Shown here piece after piece: positions 6,279-9,675 of a stretch of 9,675 nucleotides of DNA. The number at the start of each line of letters is the position of its first letter. Positions within the stretch are counted from its first letter, which is position 1. The position numbers were made by a program, and so were the translations under genes. Origin of the DNA: Calditrichota bacterium (GTDB taxonomy: Bacteria > Electryoneota > RPQS01); assembly GCA_020057985.1 (NCBI GenBank), contig JAGVEU010000393.1, positions 1-9,675 of the forward strand. The letters are read 5' to 3'. The notes under the pieces are model-generated. The model had not been told where the DNA came from and did not search any database. It saw nothing but the letters and a program-made list of their open reading frames with translations.

Positions 6279-6327
6279 AACGGACTCGTGCCGATAATTC
6301 GATTCAGTCCCGCCCCCACGGAATGCC

Positions 6328-6807
6328 ATGACAGCAGATGATCTTATCAGTCAGTTCAACTTCAACCAGCATACGCTTCTGAAGTCGTTGGGTGATGTTA
6401 CGCATGAGGAGAGCCTGCAATCACCGCAGCCGGCGGGCAACTGTTTGAACTGGGTGCTTGGGCATCTCATTGCAACGCGAGCTTATTTGATTGCGACACA
6501 TGGTGGAGAGCCGTTGCTGAGCGAAGAGGAGTGTAAGCCTTATCTGCAGGAACCAGGCAGTTACTCGAAAGCGTCGGCAAAGTCTCTCGATGAACTGGAA
6601 CGGCTCCTTTCCGAATCCTTTGAGCGCGTGAATGAGACGTTGAAACAAACCGAGCCGACCATGAACAATCCCGCCGAAGGAAAATCTTTCATTCGCGATG
6701 GCGAGACCGTAGGAGATCGCATCGGGTATTATGTCTGCCATGAAGCCTATCATTGCGGACAGATTGGGTTGCTGAGGAGATTGTTGGGGAAGCCGGGGGT
6801 GTTCTGA
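6328..6807 (+). CDS. DinB-fold putative metal-dependent protein
   Basis: A 159-residue protein of the DinB/YfiT-like four-helix-bundle superfamily. The expected metal-binding histidine triad is visible: His46 in NWVLGHLIATR, and His138 and His142 in CHEAYHCGQIGLLRR. The N-terminal QFNFNQHTLLKSL helix and the final short helix also match. Family members include thiol-transferases (bacillithiol, mycothiol) and damage-inducible proteins; here no substrate can be inferred. Cytoplasmic, no signal peptide. The ATG at 6328 has only a weak ACGGA upstream. A set of 11-bp-period repeats lies 50-78 bp upstream and may be its operator. The C/G-run hairpin repeat begins 8 nt after its stop. Confidence 0.85.
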   Translation: MTADDLISQFNFNQHTLLKSLGDVTHEESLQSPQPAGNCLNWVLGHLIATRAYLIATHGGEPLLSEEECKPYLQEPGSYSKASAKSLDELERLLSESFERVNETLKQTEPTMNNPAEGKSFIRDGETVGDRIGYYVCHEAYHCGQIGLLRRLLGKPGVF

Positions 6808-6814
6808 CGGAAAA

Positions 6815-6848
6815 CCCCCCTTAATCCCCCCACTAAAGTGGGGGGAGA
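6815..6848 (+). repeat. C/G-run hairpin repeat, copy 2
   Basis: C6 (6815-6820), TTAAT, then CCCCCCACT (6826-6834) and AGTGGGGGG (6837-6845), a perfect 9-bp inverted repeat separated by AA, followed by AGA. Practical RNA fold is an 8-bp stem with a TAAA loop. It starts 8 nt after the DinB-like stop codon. There is no T-run on either side, so it is not a canonical terminator. It closely matches copy 3, with one paired change in the stem. Confidence 0.8.
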
Positions 6849-6906
6849 TGAGGAAAGTCGCTCGCGCCAACATCGGAGATATGAACAACAGCAAAGGGAG
6901 ATGATT

Positions 6907-7290
6907 ATGCCACGAGTCGTACATTTTGAAATTCATGCGGATGAGCCGGAGCGCGCAGCAGAGTTCTACAAGTCGGTGTTTGAGTGGGAAATCCAGAAGT
7001 GGGACGGATCGCAAGAATACTGGATGATTACCACCGGCAAAGACGATCAACCCGGGATCAACGGCGGAATGATGAAACGGCAGGGACCAATCAACGGTGA
7101 TTCGGTGATCGCTTATGTCTGCACGATTGATATCCCGTCCGTGGATGACTATGTGAAGAAGATTACCGCAGCTGGTGGTCACAGCGTCGTTCCCAAGATG
7201 CCGATTCCCGGAATGGGCTGGTTGGCTTACTGCAAGGACACGGAAGGGAATATCATCGGTCTCATTCAGGGCGATCCCACCGCAAAATGA
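6907..7290 (+). CDS. VOC family (glyoxalase/dioxygenase superfamily) protein
   Basis: A 127-residue two-module vicinal-oxygen-chelate protein. Module 1 begins with RVVHFEIHADEPERAAEFY, giving the usual first strand with His6/Glu8 and the R-A-x-x-F-Y helix, followed by VFEWEIQKW. Module 2 contains VIAYVCTIDIPSVDDYVKKI, then GMGWLAYCKDTEGNIIGLIQ, the typical closing D-x-E-G-N-x-I-G strand. This matches small stand-alone VOC proteins of the type with a GGMM-K segment after a loop of about 20 residues. Substrate unknown. I chose the ATG at 6907 because AAGGGAG (6894-6900) lies 6 nt upstream; the ATG at 6901 abuts that site. The gene overlaps the next by ATGA, so the pair is translationally coupled. 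Confidence 0.9.
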   Translation: MPRVVHFEIHADEPERAAEFYKSVFEWEIQKWDGSQEYWMITTGKDDQPGINGGMMKRQGPINGDSVIAYVCTIDIPSVDDYVKKITAAGGHSVVPKMPIPGMGWLAYCKDTEGNIIGLIQGDPTAK

Positions 7291-7652
7291 AGGTGAAGGT
7301 CAAGGGCACAATTGACAATTTCATTCGCGCACTGGATCCTGAACGCAGAGAAATTGTTGTGGCACTCCGCACGATCATCCACAAGGCAATTCCTAAGGCC
7401 GAGGAGTCTATCAAATGGGGCAGCCCGTGGTGGACTCAAAACGGTTATGTCTGCTGCATCTACACCGCAGGTGATCACATCAACTTTGGTTTCTCACGCG
7501 GAGTTGAATTGACCGATCCCGATGGACTGCTGGAGGGAACCGGCAAGGGAATGCGACATGTGAAGCTGAACAGCGTGAAGGATATTCGTAAAACTCAGTT
7601 CACAGCATGGCTCAAGGAAGCGGCGAAGCTGAATGAGGCTGATACGGAGTAG
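7287..7652 (+). CDS. DUF1801 (YdhG-like) domain protein
   Basis: A 121-residue soluble protein. The recognisable features are the N-terminal helix with DPERREIVVALRTIIHKAIPKAEE, the IKWGSPWW turn (42-49), and the INFGFSRGVELTDPDGLLEG block (65-84) followed by GTGKGMRHVKL (84-94). These match the DUF1801/YdhG-like fold, related to the frataxin-like iron-chaperone fold. Its biochemical role is not established. The ATG overlaps the VOC stop (ATGA at 7287-7290), and there is no Shine-Dalgarno of its own, so re-initiation by ribosomes finishing the VOC gene is likely. VOC, DinB and DUF1801 proteins often lie together in bacterial genomes as small stress-type accessory genes, but no shared pathway is shown here. 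Confidence 0.85.
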   Translation: MKVKVKGTIDNFIRALDPERREIVVALRTIIHKAIPKAEESIKWGSPWWTQNGYVCCIYTAGDHINFGFSRGVELTDPDGLLEGTGKGMRHVKLNSVKDIRKTQFTAWLKEAAKLNEADTE

Positions 7653-7667
7653 GGGCATTGACTCTGA

Positions 7668-7700
7668 CCCCCTTTGTCCCCCTACTGAAGTAGGGGGAGA
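7668..7700 (+). repeat. C/G-run hairpin repeat, copy 3
   Basis: C5 (7668-7672), TTTGT, then CCCCCTACT (7678-7686) and AGTAGGGGG (7689-7697), a perfect 9-bp inverted repeat separated by GA, followed by AGA. Relative to copy 2 the sixth stem pair is T-A in place of C-G, so both arms changed together. It lies 15 nt after the DUF1801 stop and 8 nt before tRNA-Ser(GGA). No T-run follows. Confidence 0.8.
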
Positions 7701-7708
7701 TAAAGACT

Positions 7709-7798
7709 GGAAAGATGGCCGAGTGGTTTAAGGCACACGCTTGGAAGGCGTGCGTACGGGTAACCGTACCCGGGGTTCGAATCCCCGTCTTTCCGCCA
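7709..7798 (+). tRNA. tRNA-Ser(GGA)
   Basis: Class II tRNA. The acceptor stem GGAAAGA (7709-7715) pairs with TCTTTCC (7788-7794), with discriminator G at 7795 and an encoded CCA (7796-7798). The anticodon stem CACGC/GCGTG encloses TTGGAAG, giving anticodon GGA (7743-7745), which reads UCC and UCU. The variable arm forms GTACGGGTAACCGTAC. The T arm is CGGGG-TTCGAAT-CCCCG. Unlike the other serine tRNA in this window, its CCA end is encoded. Confidence 0.95.
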
Positions 7799-7839
7799 TC
7801 AGGATTGGGTAAGGTGTTTGCGAGAAGAAGAAATATACC

Positions 7840-8274
7840 ATGACACCTGTTAAATTACATACAATATATGGACTGTTGCTAATACTTTCGGGAATTGTTT
7901 TTGATTTTGGTTTTGTTCAAGGAAAGATTGGTATGGAATTGATCAGAAGCAATCCTCCTGCACTGACTTCTTGGGCTAAAGAGCTTTATGAGCTGACAAA
8001 ATTCTACATGATGGCGTTAGGTTTTCTCAATATCGCATTGGCTTTACTTGTTCGCTATCTTCCGCCAGCAAGGAATCTTGACTGGACTATTTTCTGTCTG
8101 ATATTCGTAGGGTCAACATTGTTAATTGCAACCGGATTTTGGTATGCAAGTGCTGGCCCGTCTTTCAAATGGGAACCGAGATGCACTGTTCTAACTATTG
8201 GACTTACCGCTATTGTGGTAGGTCTTGGAATGGAAATTTATAGATTTCTTTCGCCAAAGAGTTCTAATTCTTGA
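7840..8274 (+). CDS. Unrecognised four-helix membrane protein
   Basis: A 144-residue protein with four predicted membrane helices at about residues 7-24, 54-73, 82-103 and 115-134, short loops and a polar SPKSSNS end. I do not recognise the family; no catalytic or transport signature is seen. Codons look more A/T-rich at the third position than in the neighbouring genes (many ATT, TTA, GAA, TTT), which may indicate transfer or simply a membrane-protein bias. Ribosome binding site is weak (GAAGAAG about 6-12 nt upstream of the ATG at 7840). It starts 41 nt after tRNA-Ser(GGA) and is followed by a gene-poor spacer, so it is probably a single gene or read from the tRNA transcript. Confidence 0.7.
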   Translation: MTPVKLHTIYGLLLILSGIVFDFGFVQGKIGMELIRSNPPALTSWAKELYELTKFYMMALGFLNIALALLVRYLPPARNLDWTIFCLIFVGSTLLIATGFWYASAGPSFKWEPRCTVLTIGLTAIVVGLGMEIYRFLSPKSSNS

Positions 8275-8603
8275 TCTCATCTATCTGATGTAGAAAAGGG
8301 AATTTGCCGCCAAGGGAAACTTGATATCGTTCTTTTCGCTTCCGATGAGCCAATCAGTTGCAAAATCAGTTCGGATTTTTTCAGGTACACACCGCAAGGA
8401 TTATGTACGCACCCCGCATCACTTATTGCGGGATTTTGTGTCTGTCTAAGTCAATGGCAAACAGGAAAGCATCACTGGAAAAGCCGGCCATTGCCGCCGC
8501 GAAGCAAATTGGAAAAGTCGAAGTGGATCATGGCGAAACGTCCTGCCAGATACCGGACGCCATCGCCTATATTCAGAAAGCAAGAGCGCGGAAGAAGAAG
8601 TGA
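8275..8603. other. Gene-poor spacer between membrane protein and convergent recQ
   Basis: This 329-nt interval contains no open frame that I can support. The longest plus-strand candidate runs to 8603; its last 49 codons from the ATG at 8454 read as a basic Lys/Arg/Ala-rich peptide (MANRKASLEKPAIAAAKQIG...), but there is no ribosome binding site, no recognisable family, and the upstream part of the frame looks non-coding. Its stop (TGA 8601-8603) touches the recQ stop (TCA at 8604-8606 on this strand). It could be the remnant of a decayed gene. A terminator-like hairpin at 8413-8437 is the only structural feature noticed. Confidence 0.5.
8413..8437 (+). terminator. Possible weak intrinsic terminator
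   Basis: CCCGCA (8413-8418) pairs with TGCGGG (8427-8432) around an 8-nt loop, followed by ATTTT. The stem is short and the T-run has only four residues. It lies 139 nt after the membrane-protein stop and would terminate plus-strand transcripts before the convergent recQ. On the minus strand no T-run follows, so it would not serve recQ. Confidence 0.35.
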
Positions 8604-9675
8604 TCAGCTCGGTTCTTCTCTGCCAGTACCGCCCGCCCCCGATGATTTAGTCCGAACGTATTCCTTTATCGCTCTTAGGAATGCGACGCCGTATTCCTCC
8701 GCTTTCCTTTCGCCCACGCCCCGGACTTTGAGAAAATCAGGCATTGATGCGGGTATGCAACGAGCCATCTCGCGCAAGGGTTGATCCCCGAAGACCACAA
8801 AAGCTGGAATCCCTTTCGCATCCGCAAGTGACCTGCGCAAATCCCGCAGCAGATCGAACAGAGTGCGATCCACACCCTCCCAAGAGTCGGCCATCGGCTT
8901 TGCTCCGCAATGGGAACGAGCGAATTCCTCCGCCTCAAGCAGCCTTGGGGTCTCCCTTCCCTTCAGAACGTGTCTCCCCCGCTCTGTAACTCTTAAGACA
9001 TTAAACTCGCCGCTTAGCGCAAGGTAGCCTTGCGAAACGAGCTGTTCAATCCAAGTGCGAATGACTGTGCGACCGGTGTTTGGCAGGATTCCATACGTGC
9101 TTAGTTTGTCATGACCATTGTCTATGACTCTCTTGTCCTGTGATCCGGTGAGCACGCGACCAACATAAGCAGGACCGAAATTTTCGCCGATTCGCACGAC
9201 ACAGGACAGAATTTTCTGAGCAATGATTAGCGCGTCCTTAGCAGGGACTTGCTCTCCCAAACATACATCACATGCCTCACAGGACTCGCGGGGATAGGCT
9301 TGTCCATAGTAATTCACCATTGTTTTGTGACGGCAAGCTGTTCCTGTGCAGTAGTTGTACATGACTTCGAGTTTCTGTTTGGCAACAGCAAAGACTTCAT
9401 CGCTCAGGTCGCCAAGCATTGCTTTCCAAGTCATTACATCAGATGCAGAGTAAAGCAGGGCGCATTCCGCATCGAGTCCATCGCGTCCGGCCCGGCCGCT
9501 TTCCTGCTGATAATGCTCCAACGATTTGGGCATTCCATTGTGGAGTACGAACCGCACGTTCGACTTGTCAATTCCCATTCCAAAAGCCACTGTGGAGACG
9601 ATAATGTCCACCTTTTCCTGAATGAAAGCCTCCTGATTCCGCTTGCGACTTGCATCGTCCATGCCGGCATGATAG
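8604..9675 (-). CDS. recQ: ATP-dependent DNA helicase RecQ, C-terminal part (5' end cut by window)
   Basis: RecQ unwinds DNA 3'-to-5' in recombination and replication-fork repair. Only the C-terminal part is inside the window. The frame is open to the right edge, where codons before the first ATG read YHAG, matching the conserved a-Y-H-A-G start of helicase motif IV. Numbering from that ATG, the helicase part shows VAFGMGIDK (25-33) and motif VI QESGRAGRDG (53-62). The zinc-binding subdomain has CR(H) at Cys110 and then C-x2-C-x2-C (Cys128, 131, 134). A winged-helix RQC region (about 140-250) follows. The end is an HRDC domain (about 268-345, LFDLLRDLRR...VRGVGERKAEEYG). This is the full RecQ-RQC-HRDC layout of bacterial RecQ. 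The tail is Gly/Ser-rich. It is convergent with the upstream genes and belongs to another transcript. Confidence 0.95.
   Translation of the reverse strand, partial: YHAGMDDASRKRNQEAFIQEKVDIIVSTVAFGMGIDKSNVRFVLHNGMPKSLEHYQQESGRAGRDGLDAECALLYSASDVMTWKAMLGDLSDEVFAVAKQKLEVMYNYCTGTACRHKTMVNYYGQAYPRESCEACDVCLGEQVPAKDALIIAQKILSCVVRIGENFGPAYVGRVLTGSQDKRVIDNGHDKLSTYGILPNTGRTVIRTWIEQLVSQGYLALSGEFNVLRVTERGRHVLKGRETPRLLEAEEFARSHCGAKPMADSWEGVDRTLFDLLRDLRRSLADAKGIPAFVVFGDQPLREMARCIPASMPDFLKVRGVGERKAEEYGVAFLRAIKEYVRTKSSGAGGTGREEPS

Noticed and set aside
6117..6327. Integration (att) site next to tRNA-Ser(CGA)
   Set aside because: No integrase gene and no repeat of the tRNA 3' end downstream; shared bases with the other tRNA-Ser are explained by tRNA homology.
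6838..6906. N-terminal extension of the VOC protein from the GTG at 6838
   Set aside because: It begins inside the repeat hairpin and adds residues unlike the family; AAGGGAG at 6894-6900 supports the ATG at 6907.
6421..7182. 253-codon minus-strand open frame across the DinB-like and VOC genes
   Set aside because: It runs antisense through two confidently assigned genes and through the hairpin repeat, with no family resemblance.
4112..8365. Shared CAATCAGTTG word near 4116 and 8352 as a dispersed repeat
   Set aside because: A ten-base match is expected by chance several times in a window of this size, and flanks do not align.

Overview
The window is a bacterial chromosomal segment of mixed, mostly housekeeping or accessory character. 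It holds twelve supported protein genes and two serine tRNA genes. Eleven genes and both tRNAs lie on the plus strand; a partial recQ on the minus strand converges on them. Genes are tightly packed, most with clear Shine-Dalgarno sites (AAGGAG, AGGAGG, AGGTGA). No plasmid, phage, insertion sequence, CRISPR or integrase gene was seen. The gene set (tadA, recQ, SPFH protein, DinB-fold, VOC, DUF1801, YedF-type DsrE) is widespread and does not fix the phylum. C/G-run hairpin repeats between genes and many unassigned proteins would fit an uncultured lineage, but that is inference.

Region 1 (1-3424) is a likely operon. It begins with tadA, which is cut by the window start. An 11-nt overlap leads into a putative sugar O-methyltransferase. 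One nucleotide after its stop comes a 562-residue squalene-hopene-cyclase-like repeat protein without a recognisable catalytic DXDD motif. A perfect short palindrome follows its stop codon.

Region 2 (3463-4977) carries a 93-residue protein resembling ferredoxin-like (ABM/EthD) small proteins, a stand-alone DsrE protein matching the C-terminal half of YedF, and a membrane-anchored prohibitin-type SPFH protein.

Region 3 (4978-6048) has two small membrane proteins that are divergent tandem paralogues. The first has its Shine-Dalgarno site inside the arm of a C/G-rich hairpin that recurs twice more in the window.

Region 4 (6049-8274) contains tRNA-Ser(CGA), a DinB-fold protein preceded by three direct heptamers of 11-bp period, a VOC protein translationally coupled to a DUF1801 protein, tRNA-Ser(GGA), and an unrecognised four-helix membrane protein. 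The hairpin repeat separates the DinB and VOC genes and also precedes the second tRNA.

Region 5 (8275-9675) is a 329-nt spacer with no convincing gene, followed by the C-terminal part of RecQ (end of the helicase core, zinc/RQC region, HRDC) reading leftwards and truncated by the window end.

I saw no clear new multi-gene system. The items most worth a second look are the DXDD-less cyclase-like protein linked to a sugar methyltransferase, the hairpin repeat family with compensatory stem changes and its apparent use as a translation-initiation element, the tandem membrane paralogues, and the 11-bp-period repeats upstream of the DinB-like gene.
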